DNA of 64,000 bases from Mycobacterium sp. IS-3022 (GCF_001500065.1 NZ_LQIN01000045.1:62001-126000), one strand, 5' to 3'; shown: positions 46,101-54,859, counted from the stretch's first letter. The notes: generated from the letters alone by a model not told the origin. Numbers and translations: made by a program.

Positions 46101-47152
46101 TCGCACACTTCACACTCGAAGACCGCTTGGCTCTTGCGGTTTCCAGAGGCGATGTGCCCACAAACGGAGCAGCGCTGCGATGTGTACGCAGCTGGTACTT
46201 GCTCGACTCGGCCGCACGCTTTGTGCCCCAGGCGCAAAACAAGCTGGCCCCATCCACTTCTGCGGATTGCGCGGTTGAGCGCACGTTTACGCGCGACTCC
46301 GACACCCGGCCGCTCGATTGTTCCCCGGGCCGAGCGGGTCATCGCACGAATGTCGAGACCTTCGACTCTGATGATGTCGAATCGTCGCGCCAAATCTGTG
46401 CTGGTCTTCTCGATCCAGTCCTTACGCCGATCGACCTCGCGTGCCTGCAATCTAGCGACGGCGTTTCTCGTCTTCCGGCGACGGTTCGAACCGGGCGCGG
46501 CCCGAGACAGTCGCTTTTGCAGCAACCGCAATCGTCTCGACTCTCCTCGACTGAGGCCCGGCACCGACAACAGTTCGCCATTCGAAAGCGCTGCGGACAC
46601 CGTTATCCCGCGATCGATGCCAACCACACTGCCATCGGCAGGGCCCGGGATAGCGCTCGGTATATGTGCGAACGAGATATGCCAGCGGCCAACACGATCG
46701 CACGTCACCCGGTAAGACTTGACACCATCCGGCACTGGCCGCGAGAGCTGAAACCGTACCCAACCAACCTTCGGTACCCACACTTGACCGAAGCGGCGGT
46801 TCAGTACCCGGATGTGTCGCGGCTTCACAGCAACTTGCCGAAACCCCTCGTTCACACGGGCTTTGCGGTACTTCGGGCGGCGATGCGTCCCACGGAAGAA
46901 GTTCTGCATCGCCTGCGCGAAGTCACGCAGTGCCTGCTGCTGAACAGTTTGGCTTCCGGCACGGAGCCATGCATGTTCCGCTCGCACTTCGGTCAACTGG
47001 GCGCACTGGTCGACGTAATTCGGAGATCTCCGTCCAGGTCGCCAGTGTCGAGACTGCTCCACCGCCAGATTCCAAACAAACCGCGCATGACGGCAGTGCA
47101 GCATCAACACCTCTTCCTGGTGAGGCGTCGGTACAAGTCGGAACCGCGACAT
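45968..47152 (-). CDS. tnpB: TnpB RNA-guided nuclease (OrfB)
   Basis: 394 residues. N-terminal RFRLVPTPHQEEVLMLHCRHARFVWNLA is the OrfB signature. The RuvC active site is complete: D180 (GIDRG), E264 (RVEGLD) and D358 (CNADVNAARN). The zinc ribbon has C328/C331 and C347/C350. Codon and base use look less GC-rich than neighbours, consistent with transfer. No tnpA or tyrosine/serine recombinase nearby, so it cannot move alone. The frame is intact, so the nuclease may be active. Confidence 0.93.
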   Translation of the reverse strand: MSRFRLVPTPHQEEVLMLHCRHARFVWNLAVEQSRHWRPGRRSPNYVDQCAQLTEVRAEHAWLRAGSQTVQQQALRDFAQAMQNFFRGTHRRPKYRKARVNEGFRQVAVKPRHIRVLNRRFGQVWVPKVGWVRFQLSRPVPDGVKSYRVTCDRVGRWHISFAHIPSAIPGPADGSVVGIDRGITVSAALSNGELLSVPGLSRGESRRLRLLQKRLSRAAPGSNRRRKTRNAVARLQAREVDRRKDWIEKTSTDLARRFDIIRVEGLDIRAMTRSARGTIERPGVGVARKRALNRAIRRSGWGQLVLRLGHKACGRVEQVPAAYTSQRCSVCGHIASGNRKSQAVFECEVCDAGPCNADVNAARNIAAGRAVTARGDLADGQSVNREPQLANPAA

Positions 47153-47259
47153 ACCAGGACGGTAACGTCACACACCGACATCCGACGCGGACGTAGGGTG
47201 CAGGCAGGGTGAGCGACTATGAACTGCAGAACCGATTCGTCGGTTGATCGGAAACCCAT

Positions 47260-48492
47260 ATGAATGCCGGATATCCCGACGCCGTGCGGGAGCTGAGCCA
47301 GTACGCGTTGGCCGCCGACCGGGAGCTGGCGCTGCTGCGCGAGCTGATCCAGGCGGCGTCGAAGGGGCCGGGCGTCGAACCGCTCGCCGCGGCGGCGGCA
47401 CGGATGATCACCGCCGCGACCGCCAGCGACGTCTGCTTCGTTCACGTCCTCGACGACAGCGACCGGTCGCTCACGCTGGCGGGCGCCACGCCGCCGTTCG
47501 ACGCGGAGATCGGCAAGATCAGACTGCCGCTGGGACAGGGGATCTCGGGCTGGGTGGCCAGCCACCGCGAGCCCGTGGTCATCACCCAGGACAAGGAGTC
47601 CGACCCCCGCTACATGCCGTTCCAGTCGCTGCGCGGCTCGGACTTCACCTCGATGGTGTCGGTCCCGATGGAGACCGACCCCGGCGGCTTGGTCGGCGTG
47701 CTCAACGTGCACACCGTCGAGCGCCGCGAGTTCACCGAACGCGATGTCGAGCTGCTCGTGGTGATCGGAAGGCTCATCGCGGGCGCCATGCATCAGGCCC
47801 GGCTGCACCGGCAGCTGGTGGCCCGCGAGCGGGCACACGAGAACTTCGTCGAGCAGGTGATCGAGGCCCAGGAACTCGAACGGCGCCGGCTCGCAGGCGA
47901 TATCCACGACGGCATCTCGCAGCGCCTGGTCACGCTGAGCTACCGATTGGACGCGGCCACCAGATCCGACGACCCCGCGATCGTCGCCGAACAACTGGGC
48001 AAAGCGCGCGAGCTTGTGGAGTTGACCCTGCAGGAGGCCCGCGCGGCGATCAGCGGGCTGCGGCCACCGGTGCTCGACGACCTCGGGCTGGCCGGCGGGC
48101 TGGCCAGCCTGGCGCGCTCGATACCGCAGGTCGGCATCGAGGTGGACCTCGCCGAGCGCCGGCTGCCCGACCACATCGAGCTCGCGCTCTATCGGATCGC
48201 GCAGGAGTGCCTGCAGAACGTCGTCAAGCATGCCAAGGCCACGTCGGCCCGGCTGATGTTCACCGTCGACGCGGGTGACAGCAGCGACGTCGCTCGGCTC
48301 GAAATCATCGACGACGGCGTGGGTTTCGACACCTTCGAGCATCCGCTCGGCGGTGACGACATGGGCGGCTACGGTCTGCTGTCGATGGCCGAACGCGCCG
48401 AGATCGTCGGCGGCCGGCTCAACATCAGGTCTCGCCCGGGAGCGGGCACCGCGGTGACGGCGACGATTCCCATTCCGTCGGTTCCGGATTAG
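47260..48492 (+). CDS. GAF-domain histidine kinase (HisKA_3, NarL-partner type)
   Basis: 410 residues, no membrane helix. The GAF domain is about 25-175 (ISGWVASHREPVVITQDKESDPRYMPF). The HisKA_3 phosphoacceptor is DIHDGISQRLVTLSYRLDAATR (H near 217). The ATPase has CLQNVVKHAKATSARLM and IDDGVGFD. ATG 47260. Single GAF resembles DevS/NarX-type kinases, with possible heme or small-ligand sensing, but ligand residues are not decided. Pairs with the NarL regulator at 45262, from which it is split by the TnpB element. Confidence 0.9.
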   Translation: MNAGYPDAVRELSQYALAADRELALLRELIQAASKGPGVEPLAAAAARMITAATASDVCFVHVLDDSDRSLTLAGATPPFDAEIGKIRLPLGQGISGWVASHREPVVITQDKESDPRYMPFQSLRGSDFTSMVSVPMETDPGGLVGVLNVHTVERREFTERDVELLVVIGRLIAGAMHQARLHRQLVARERAHENFVEQVIEAQELERRRLAGDIHDGISQRLVTLSYRLDAATRSDDPAIVAEQLGKARELVELTLQEARAAISGLRPPVLDDLGLAGGLASLARSIPQVGIEVDLAERRLPDHIELALYRIAQECLQNVVKHAKATSARLMFTVDAGDSSDVARLEIIDDGVGFDTFEHPLGGDDMGGYGLLSMAERAEIVGGRLNIRSRPGAGTAVTATIPIPSVPD

Positions 48493-48500
48493 GCGCGACC

Positions 48501-48548
48501 AGACGCAAAGTGACCAATTTTCGGCGGTTTTCCGGTCAATTTGCGTCT
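48501..48548. terminator. Hairpin between converging kinase and MarR genes
   Basis: 48501-48515 pairs with 48534-48548 (15 bp, one mismatch, loop 18). It can end both the kinase transcript and the SigL-driven operon from the other side. Confidence 0.65.
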
Positions 48549-48593
48549 GCTCATGCTGAGAGGTCGCCCGCCCAGCGCGCCCTCCTAGCGCGG

Positions 48594-49106
48594 CTAGAAG
48601 TCACCCGAGTTGCGGCGCAGCGTCTGGATCGAGGCGGCCAGGGCCCGCGACTCGGCGTCGGACATTCCGATGTCGGCGAACACCTCGTTGTTCAACGTCA
48701 CCGTGGCGTCCTCGACCGTCGAGCGGCCGAGGTCGGTGATCTGCACCAGCGTCGTGCGCCCGTCGGTCGGATGGGGGACCCGCTCCACCAGGCCGTCGGC
48801 TTCCAGGCGCCGGATCGCGTGGGTGACGCTGGTGACGTGCACCTGCAACCGGTCGGAGGCCTTGGTGATCGGCAGTGCGCCGTTACGGCTGAACGCCAAC
48901 AACCGAAGCAGCTCGAACCGCGAGAAGCTCAAGTCGTAAGGCCGCAGCGCACTCTCGACGCGGGCCAGCAGGATCTGATGCGCCCGCATCACCGACGTCA
49001 CCGCGACCATGCCGTCGGCGACCTCGCCCCATCCACAGCGCTCCCAGTTGGCCCGCGCGAGCGCGATCGGGTCGCGGTCGTCCTGCCGCGGCGATTCGAA
49101 GGGCAC
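48594..49106 (-). CDS. MarR-family regulator at the end of the SigL operon
   Basis: 170 residues with the wHTH segment FSRFELLRLLAFSRNGALPITKASDRLQVHVTSVTHAIRRLEADGLVERVPHPTDGR. It starts 6 bases after the aminotransferase gene. In M. tuberculosis a regulator gene (Rv0737) follows rslA; orthology is plausible but untested. It may give feedback on the operon. Confidence 0.88.
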   Translation of the reverse strand: MPFESPRQDDRDPIALARANWERCGWGEVADGMVAVTSVMRAHQILLARVESALRPYDLSFSRFELLRLLAFSRNGALPITKASDRLQVHVTSVTHAIRRLEADGLVERVPHPTDGRTTLVQITDLGRSTVEDATVTLNNEVFADIGMSDAESRALAASIQTLRRNSGDF

Positions 49107-49112
49107 GCCCCT

Positions 49113-50180
49113 TCATACCGCATTGGTCGACGCGGTCAGCGGCTTTCGGCGCACGGCTTGGGCCACCGCCGCCACCACTGCGCGGGTGGATTTGCGGTCG
49201 CCCACGGTGATGCGCACGCCGCCGTCGGGGTAATGGCGCACGCGCATCCCGATCGTGTCGAACGCCTCTTTCCAGCAACGGCCGCACTCCGGCAGGTACA
49301 CGAAGTTGGCGTTGCTCTCGGTGCTGTACACCCCCATCGCCCGCAGCCGCATCCGCAGGTACCGGCGCTCACAGGTGATCATCCGGATGCGTTGGCGCAA
49401 CTCGGCTTCCGCGTCGAAAGAGGACGCCACCGCGACCAGTGCGGTGATGGGGACGCCGAACGGCAACTGCACGGCCCACAGCCGCCGGGCCAGCCCCGGC
49501 GCACAGAAACCGTAACCGATGCGTAGTCCGGCCAGCCCGTACGCCTTGGAAAAGGTCCGCAGCACAACGACGTTCGGATGCCGTGCGACCACTGCCACGG
49601 CGTCGATCCGGCATTCCGGTGGTAGGAATTCCACGTAGGCCTCGTCGAGCAGCACCACGGTGTCCGGCGGCACCCGTCGCAGGAACCGCTCGAGGTCGGC
49701 GGCGGTTTCGACGGTGCCGCTCGGATTGTGCGGCCGGCACACCACCACGACCCTGGCGTCCGCTGCGGCGGATGCCATCGCGTCGAGGTCGTGATGACCG
49801 TGCGCGTCGAGCGCGACGGCGACCGATTTCAGCCGGGCCATGTGCGCGAAGACCGGATACCCGTCGAACGTCGGTGAGGCCGTCACCATCGTGTCGCCGG
49901 GACTGGTCAGCGCCTGCAGCACCTGCATGATCACACCGGTCGCGCCGGCCCCGATGACCACCTGCTCGTCGCGCACCCCGATGCGCTCGGCGATCAATGT
50001 CCGCAGCCGCTCGGGCAGATACTCCGGATACCGGTTGGCCGCCTCGATCGAGGCGATCAGCGCCGACCGGACGGACGGCAGCGGCGGGAAGGGATTCTCG
50101 TTCAGCGACAAGGCCATCGGGTTCGTCGCGTTCGGTAGCGCGCCGACGGCCACCAGTCCGCTGCACCCCGGTGTCGCCAT
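49113..50180 (-). CDS. PLP-dependent aminotransferase, HisC-like (fold type I)
   Basis: 355 residues. PLP lysine K212 (RTFSKAYGLAGLRIGYG), N152 (PHNPSGT), D179/Y182 (LLDEAYVEF) and R220. ATG 50180 shares its A with the KAS III-like stop (TGATG), so it is coupled; the longer start at 50198 was rejected. Family members act on histidinol phosphate or aromatic amino/keto acids. In this operon it may aminate a product of the upstream TPP or KAS-like enzyme. Confidence 0.88.
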   Translation of the reverse strand: MATPGCSGLVAVGALPNATNPMALSLNENPFPPLPSVRSALIASIEAANRYPEYLPERLRTLIAERIGVRDEQVVIGAGATGVIMQVLQALTSPGDTMVTASPTFDGYPVFAHMARLKSVAVALDAHGHHDLDAMASAAADARVVVVCRPHNPSGTVETAADLERFLRRVPPDTVVLLDEAYVEFLPPECRIDAVAVVARHPNVVVLRTFSKAYGLAGLRIGYGFCAPGLARRLWAVQLPFGVPITALVAVASSFDAEAELRQRIRMITCERRYLRMRLRAMGVYSTESNANFVYLPECGRCWKEAFDTIGMRVRHYPDGGVRITVGDRKSTRAVVAAVAQAVRRKPLTASTNAV

Positions 50181-51190
50181 CACCCGCGACCGCCCCACCG
50201 CACGGCGGCCGCGCCGGCGAAGTCGCCGGCATGGGCGAATGCGGCCATCAGCACCACGTCACCCGCAACGAGGCGTCCGCTGCCGATCGCGCGGTCCAAG
50301 TTGACCGGAATGCCCGCGGCAAACAGGTTTCCGCACGTTTCGAAGGTGTCGACGTGCCGTTCGGCGGGCAGCTCGAGCGCTTCGCGCCAGTTCCTCAGGA
50401 ACACCCGGTTCGGCTGGTTGGTGACGAGCAGGTCCAGGTCGGCGGGCTTGACGCCGATGCGGTCGCACACCGCATAGGACACCTCGGGCACCTGCCGGTT
50501 GCCGCGCGCGAGCACCTTTGTGATCTTGCTTTCGGTGAAGCCGATGCACCCCTCCCCCGGCCCCGGCTGCCACCATTTTCGCGGCGGGTCGATCGCGATC
50601 GTCATATCGCCGGCGAACTCGCCGTAGGTGCGGCATTCCACGTCGAGAATCGGCGACTGCTCCGAGACCGCCACGAGCCCGACGGCCGCGCCGTCGCCGG
50701 GCACCGACGCCTGCGCCTTGCGTCGCACCCCGGGTTGGTCGAACACCTGCCCGGCGGCGTTCTGCGCGACGGCGATCAGCGCCGTCCGGCCCGCCCCGGA
50801 GGACAGGAGTTGGCGGGCCACCTGGAGTCCCAGCACGAAGGCCGCGCAGCCGCCGTTGTGCAGGTCGAGCACCCAGTCCGGCTTCATGCCGAGGCGATGG
50901 GCCATGGCGCCGCCGCCGCCGTAGAACGGCATGTCGGGCATCTGGGTGTGGGTGATGAGCACGTCCGCACCGGCGATCGCGTCGTGGCCGTGCCGCTCGA
51001 TCAGTCCGGCCGCCGCACGCTCGACCATGTCGACCGCTGTCTCGTCGGGCGCAACGTGGTGGCGGAACCTGGGTGCGCGGAACATCACGTTGTCACGCAG
51101 GTCGTCGGATTCGGCGAACTGCGCGTAATAGTCGGCGCCGATCGGATCACCCGGCAGGTAGGTCGAAACATCCAGAAGGCTGACGGTCAT
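50180..51190 (-). CDS. KAS III-like (thiolase-fold) enzyme with altered catalytic triad
   Basis: 336 residues with FabH-like fold. The nucleophile is C115 (LHNGGCAAFVLG) and N288 matches FabH Asn274 (TCGNLF). The catalytic His is replaced: the HQAN motif reads TNQPN with N258 in its place. A decarboxylating condensation is therefore unlikely without change; acyl transfer, a non-decarboxylating condensation or hydrolysis is possible. Starts 7 bases after the SRPBCC gene and overlaps the aminotransferase. Confidence 0.85.
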   Translation of the reverse strand: MTVSLLDVSTYLPGDPIGADYYAQFAESDDLRDNVMFRAPRFRHHVAPDETAVDMVERAAAGLIERHGHDAIAGADVLITHTQMPDMPFYGGGGAMAHRLGMKPDWVLDLHNGGCAAFVLGLQVARQLLSSGAGRTALIAVAQNAAGQVFDQPGVRRKAQASVPGDGAAVGLVAVSEQSPILDVECRTYGEFAGDMTIAIDPPRKWWQPGPGEGCIGFTESKITKVLARGNRQVPEVSYAVCDRIGVKPADLDLLVTNQPNRVFLRNWREALELPAERHVDTFETCGNLFAAGIPVNLDRAIGSGRLVAGDVVLMAAFAHAGDFAGAAAVRWGGRG

Positions 51191-51196
51191 CGGTGC

Positions 51197-51862
51197 TCAC
51201 CTCATCCAGTCGGGTGTCACGGGAAGGCCGTTGCGGTGGCGGTACTCGACGATCGCCTTGAGATTGCGCAGCTCCAGCAGGTGACCGGCACCGAACATGT
51301 CCCAGAAGTCGCCCACCCAGACCGGTCGCTCGGGCGGCGCCGTCTCCGGATAGGGATTGCGGTCGTAGAACGGGTGGTGACAATTGGTCCACAGCACCAC
51401 CGACCCGGGCTTGTCCAACACGACCTGGGCATCGACAACACGCATCAGATAAATCATCCACAGGTGCCTGCCCTGGTCCCAGGCGCAGTGATAGTCGACG
51501 GTCCCGGCCGCTTCGTTGGCCACGGTGCGGGTGAAAATCTGTGTCTGCGAACCCAATCGGTCATGAGCCAGCCATAATCCGGGCTCCTCGGTAGGGGTGA
51601 ACCCGCGCAGGCTGTAGGTCCACTCCTCCAGACACCGGGTATCGGCCAGATAGTCGAACAACTCGTCGGGCGGACAGTCGATGTAATCGTTGACGGTGCA
51701 GTACTGGCCGTACACCTCGTCGTGCGGGTACACCGACCGCATCATCTCCATGATGATCGGGGTGGCCTTCTCGCGCGGTGAGGTCTCGATGCGGATCAGG
51801 CCGTCCAGCGGTTCTGCGGTCCCCCGGTGAGCAGAGATGTCGTCAAGTGCGGGCAGCGACAT
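51197..51862 (-). CDS. SRPBCC/START-like ligand-binding protein
   Basis: 221 residues with a helix-grip pocket signature (YIDCPPDELFDYLADTRCLEEWTYSLRGFTP...). ATG 51862 has AAAGGAGAT upstream and overlaps the end of the TPP gene by 20 bases. Such proteins act as cyclases, aromatases or lipid/ketone binders; here between a TPP enzyme and a KAS-like enzyme. No catalytic residue is obvious. Function inferred from context only. Confidence 0.8.
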   Translation of the reverse strand: MSLPALDDISAHRGTAEPLDGLIRIETSPREKATPIIMEMMRSVYPHDEVYGQYCTVNDYIDCPPDELFDYLADTRCLEEWTYSLRGFTPTEEPGLWLAHDRLGSQTQIFTRTVANEAAGTVDYHCAWDQGRHLWMIYLMRVVDAQVVLDKPGSVVLWTNCHHPFYDRNPYPETAPPERPVWVGDFWDMFGAGHLLELRNLKAIVEYRHRNGLPVTPDWMR

Positions 51863-53549
51863 TGGTCGGGATCTCCTTTGTGACAGACGGATTACTGGTG
51901 GCGCCGTCGAGAAACGCTGCGAACGGCGGGATCTCGTCGGCCGAACATTCGATGCTGATGACCGCCGGACCGTCGGTGTCCAGGGCGGCGCCGAGCGCGG
52001 CGGGAAGCGAGGCAAGCTCGTCGACGTCCGTCGCGGGCAGTCCGGGGAACATCGCGCTCAGCCCCGCCCCCAACCGGCTGGGCCCGAACCGGTTGTAGCT
52101 GTAGCGATCCCGATAGAACATCTGCTCACGGGTGACACACATCGCGTGCGCGTGGTTGTCGAACAGCAGGAAGGTCACCGGCAGCCCGTACTCCCTGGCG
52201 GTGTGGATCTCCATGCCGTGCATGAAGAAACTGCCGTCGCCCGCGATGACCACGGTTCGCCTGCCGCGCCCGAACGCCATTCCGATCGCGGCGCCGAAGC
52301 TGTACCCCATCCCGCCCATACCGAGCGCGACGACGAACCGGCCGTTGCGCCGCACCGGCAGGTGGTGTATCGCCGCCGCCCCGATGTTGCCCGCGTCGAC
52401 CACGATGTCCACACCGGCGGGCAGCGTCGCGTCGAGCGCGGCCATCGCGTCTCGGTACCGGATGCCGGGACCGCGGTGCGGCGGCGGTCGCAACTCGGCG
52501 TGCGCCACCACATCGGGCACCCGTACCGCAGCAGGGCGGCCCTGCCCGGACAGTGCGGCGGTGAGCGCCGACAGCGACCCGCGGAGGTCTTCGCTCTGCA
52601 GGTGTGTGCACGCGAGATACGGTGCCGCCGAACCGATCGAGTACACCGGCACCGAAGCCAGCGCGTCGTCCAGCCCGGCGCGTGCGGTCACGGGCAACCG
52701 GGCACCCACGAGCAGGCACAGCGCGCTGCCGGCCACGGCCGCCGCGATGCTCGGATGGCCCATCACACCGGTCACCCCCAGCGCCGAGGACGAGCCCATC
52801 CCGGGTGTGCCCGCGACGTCTTTGGCATCGGGCACGGTGGCCACCCGGGCGCGCAGCACGGCCCGCAGCGCCTCGAGTTCGGCGCGCGCGTCGTCACGCG
52901 CCACCTGATCCCCGGCGATCAGCGTGACGGGGCCGGCGGCCCGCCGCAACGCTCGGGCGATCGGATGCACATCCGCCTGCTGTACGGTGGCCCGCTCGCC
53001 GATGACCACGCCGCCGTTGACGGGCACGTCCGCTTGTTGGATGTCCTTGGGCAGCAACAGCACCGCCGGCCCGCGCATCGCCTGCGCTGCCGCAATCGCG
53101 GTGGGCAGCGCGGTGATGATGTCCGCCGGAGCGAGCACCCGTCGGCAGTGCACCGAGACCGCCGAGAACAGCGCGTGGCCATCCAATGCACCGTTACGGC
53201 CGCTGGTGTCCTGGAACGCGCCCCGCCCGTCGAGGCGGGTCGGCGGCTGCCCGATCAGGGCCAGCACCGGCACCCGGCTCGCGAGGGCCTCGCCCAGCGC
53301 GGGCACCGTGTTCAGGCAGCCGCCGCCGGAGGTCGCGGCGACCACGCCGATGCCGCAGCCGCTGCGGCTGTATCCATCGGCCATCGTCGCTGCGGAGAAC
53401 TCGTGTTTGGCGAGCACCGCGGTGATGTCGGAACGGAAGAACGCTGCGTCGTAGAGGTCCTCGATGTTGGCGCCGTCGACACCGAAGACATACTCGACGC
53501 CGATCGCGGCCAGGTGCTCGACGATGTGGTCGACGACCCGATGGCCCAT
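51843..53549 (-). CDS. Thiamine-diphosphate-dependent enzyme, acetolactate synthase-like
   Basis: 568 residues. The N-terminal PYR domain has the catalytic E50 (LAKHEFSAATMADGYSR). The C-terminal PP domain has the GDG...N thiamine motif (GDGSFFMHGMEIHTAREYGLPVTFLLFDN). Likely cleaves or joins 2-keto acids or aldehydes. It is the first gene of an operon 24 bases downstream of a predicted SigL start site. Its ATG at 53549 has AGGTGAG upstream. FAD binding cannot be judged. Confidence 0.9.
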   Translation of the reverse strand: MGHRVVDHIVEHLAAIGVEYVFGVDGANIEDLYDAAFFRSDITAVLAKHEFSAATMADGYSRSGCGIGVVAATSGGGCLNTVPALGEALASRVPVLALIGQPPTRLDGRGAFQDTSGRNGALDGHALFSAVSVHCRRVLAPADIITALPTAIAAAQAMRGPAVLLLPKDIQQADVPVNGGVVIGERATVQQADVHPIARALRRAAGPVTLIAGDQVARDDARAELEALRAVLRARVATVPDAKDVAGTPGMGSSSALGVTGVMGHPSIAAAVAGSALCLLVGARLPVTARAGLDDALASVPVYSIGSAAPYLACTHLQSEDLRGSLSALTAALSGQGRPAAVRVPDVVAHAELRPPPHRGPGIRYRDAMAALDATLPAGVDIVVDAGNIGAAAIHHLPVRRNGRFVVALGMGGMGYSFGAAIGMAFGRGRRTVVIAGDGSFFMHGMEIHTAREYGLPVTFLLFDNHAHAMCVTREQMFYRDRYSYNRFGPSRLGAGLSAMFPGLPATDVDELASLPAALGAALDTDGPAVISIECSADEIPPFAAFLDGATSNPSVTKEIPTNVAART

Positions 53550-53579
53550 AGCTCACCTGCTTTCGCACGCTTCAGCAGT

Positions 53580-53607
53580 GACACGGAGCGTGGGCCGGTT
53601 GGGTTCA
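53580..53607 (-). promoter_or_regulatory. SigL-type promoter for the TPP-KAS operon
   Basis: Minus strand: -35 TGAACC (53607-53602), 16-base spacer, -10 CGTGTC (53585-53580), giving a start near 53573 and a 24-base leader before ATG 53549. It matches the published SigL consensus TGAACC-N16-CGTGTC and the sigL promoter at 54877. Confidence 0.75.
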
Positions 53608-53621
53608 CCCGTCGCGCAGAT

Positions 53622-54347
53622 TCACAGTGAGCGTTCCAGGAGCACCTCGCCCGATTCGGACGAGACCAGTTGCACCGCAGCGATTTCGTCCATCTGCATC
53701 GGGGTGTTGGCGCTGGGCAACGCGGTCGCCCCGGACAGTCCCAGCCACGTCGCGATCTGGTTGCGGCTGCCGTCGTCGCCCACCACCACCATCGCCAGGT
53801 CCTGGGGCGGCGCATCGCGTTGGCCCCAGTCGCCGTAGGTGCACGCCATGTCGATGCGCGTGCCCCAGCCGTAACCCGTCATCGAAATCGTTGCGTTGAT
53901 GGGTGTCTCGGACACCTTGTTCATCTCCAGTTGCTCGCCCGACGCCTGCGGCGGCGTACCGGTCTGCTGACCGAAGGTGTCGGGGCGCATCACGATCGCG
54001 ATACCGACCGCCAGCACCGCGGCGGCCAGGCCGACCGCGGCCGTGGCCATCCAGCGCGACCGTCGGCGCCGGGCCCGCACCTTGTCCAGCAGGCCGGGCA
54101 GCAGCTCTGGAGGCGGTTCGGCAGCAGCCGAGTCGAACTCTCGGAAGTCGGCGGGCCCGACCTTGCTCAACAGCGCGGGGATGCCACTCAACTCGGCGAC
54201 CGCGGACCTGCAGTGCGCGCACGTCTTGAGATGCGCCTCGTATTCGCGGCGCTCCTCGCTGGAGAGTGAACCCAGAACGTAGGCGGCGTCCCAGGTCGCG
54301 TACCGATCGTCGTCCGCCCGGACGAGGGCTGGGTCGAATGCGGTCAC
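53622..54347 (-). CDS. rslA: Zinc anti-sigma factor RslA
   Basis: 241 residues. The zinc anti-sigma (ZAS) domain has H39-x3-C43-x2-C46 (EAHLKTCAHC). A membrane helix follows (WMATAAVGLAAAVLAVGIAIVM, about 129-150), then a periplasmic C-terminal domain (about 90 residues). GTG 54347 overlaps the sigL stop as GTGA. RslA holds SigL; in M. tuberculosis the CxxC site responds to oxidants. Ends 72 bases before the TPP gene start. Confidence 0.93.
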   Translation of the reverse strand: MTAFDPALVRADDDRYATWDAAYVLGSLSSEERREYEAHLKTCAHCRSAVAELSGIPALLSKVGPADFREFDSAAAEPPPELLPGLLDKVRARRRRSRWMATAAVGLAAAVLAVGIAIVMRPDTFGQQTGTPPQASGEQLEMNKVSETPINATISMTGYGWGTRIDMACTYGDWGQRDAPPQDLAMVVVGDDGSRNQIATWLGLSGATALPSANTPMQMDEIAAVQLVSSESGEVLLERSL

Positions 54348-54859
54348 CGCGTCACCCCCATTTCCTCCAACTTGAGCTTCAGCGCTCGTACCCCGTAGTG
54401 CAGCCGCGACTTCACGGTGCCCTCCGCGATGCGCAGGTCGTCGGCGATCTGCGCGGTCGTCCAACCCTGGTAATACGCGCGGCTGATGACCGCGCGATGC
54501 TCCTCGGACAGGCAGGCGATGGCTTCGCCGAGCATCATTCGGTCCAAGGCAGCCTCCACCTCGTCGGGTCCGGCCCGGTCCGCGGTTGCCTCGATGTCGG
54601 GGGTGCCGGACTCGCTGCGGAACCGGGCGCTGCGCCGCTCATCGATGATGAGGTTACGGGCCACGGTGAACAACCAGGCCCGCACGGACCTCGTGGAATC
54701 GGCCGTCACCTCGGGGTGGCGCCACGCTCGCAGCAGCGTTTCCTGCACGACATCCTCCGCCCGGGCCGTATCACCCGTCAGCCGCACCGCATAACGCCAG
54801 ATCGCGGCGGCGTGCTCCGCGTAGAGCACCCGCACGACGGTCGCCTCCGGGTCGTCCAA
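54344..54859 (-). CDS. sigL: ECF sigma factor SigL
   Basis: 171 residues, sigma-2 (LYAEHAAAIWRYAVRLTGDTARAEDVVQETLLRAWRHPEV) and sigma-4 (WTTAQIADDLRIAEGTVKSRLHYGVRALKLKLEEMGVTR), close to Rv0735. TTG 54859 is preferred over TTG 54865 because GGAGG (54870-54866) is 6 bases away from it and 0 bases from the other. Autoregulated by the SigL-type promoter upstream. Follows mapA on the same strand. Confidence 0.94.
   Translation of the reverse strand: MDDPEATVVRVLYAEHAAAIWRYAVRLTGDTARAEDVVQETLLRAWRHPEVTADSTRSVRAWLFTVARNLIIDERRSARFRSESGTPDIEATADRAGPDEVEAALDRMMLGEAIACLSEEHRAVISRAYYQGWTTAQIADDLRIAEGTVKSRLHYGVRALKLKLEEMGVTR

Larger units (their letters stand above)
45921..47218 (-). mobile_element. 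TnpB-only IS200/IS605-type element between a two-component pair
   Basis: A tnpB gene without tnpA, with a right end of the classic form: on the minus strand a GGGGAGGACGTCAA end after a 5-bp hairpin (stem 45930-45934 with 45946-45950). The left boundary near 47218 is proposed from a TTCAT pentamer on the minus strand (47223-47219) that would be the target-adjacent motif. Removing 45921-47218 rejoins the regulator reading as ...IYQ-stop and leaves about 35 bases before the kinase. Ends are inferred by eye. Confidence 0.65.

Noticed and set aside
47244-47248. TTGAT as target-adjacent motif of the TnpB element
   Set aside because: It is on the plus strand, whereas the element reads on the minus strand, and it does not sit at a boundary that rejoins the regulator gene sensibly.
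48516-48533. Promoter for MarR or kinase in the hairpin loop
   Set aside because: The flanking genes converge, so no gene start faces this site.
51837-53630. Plus-strand ORF (597 codons) across the TPP gene
   Set aside because: Antisense to a gene with complete thiamine motifs; translation is His/Arg-rich and featureless.
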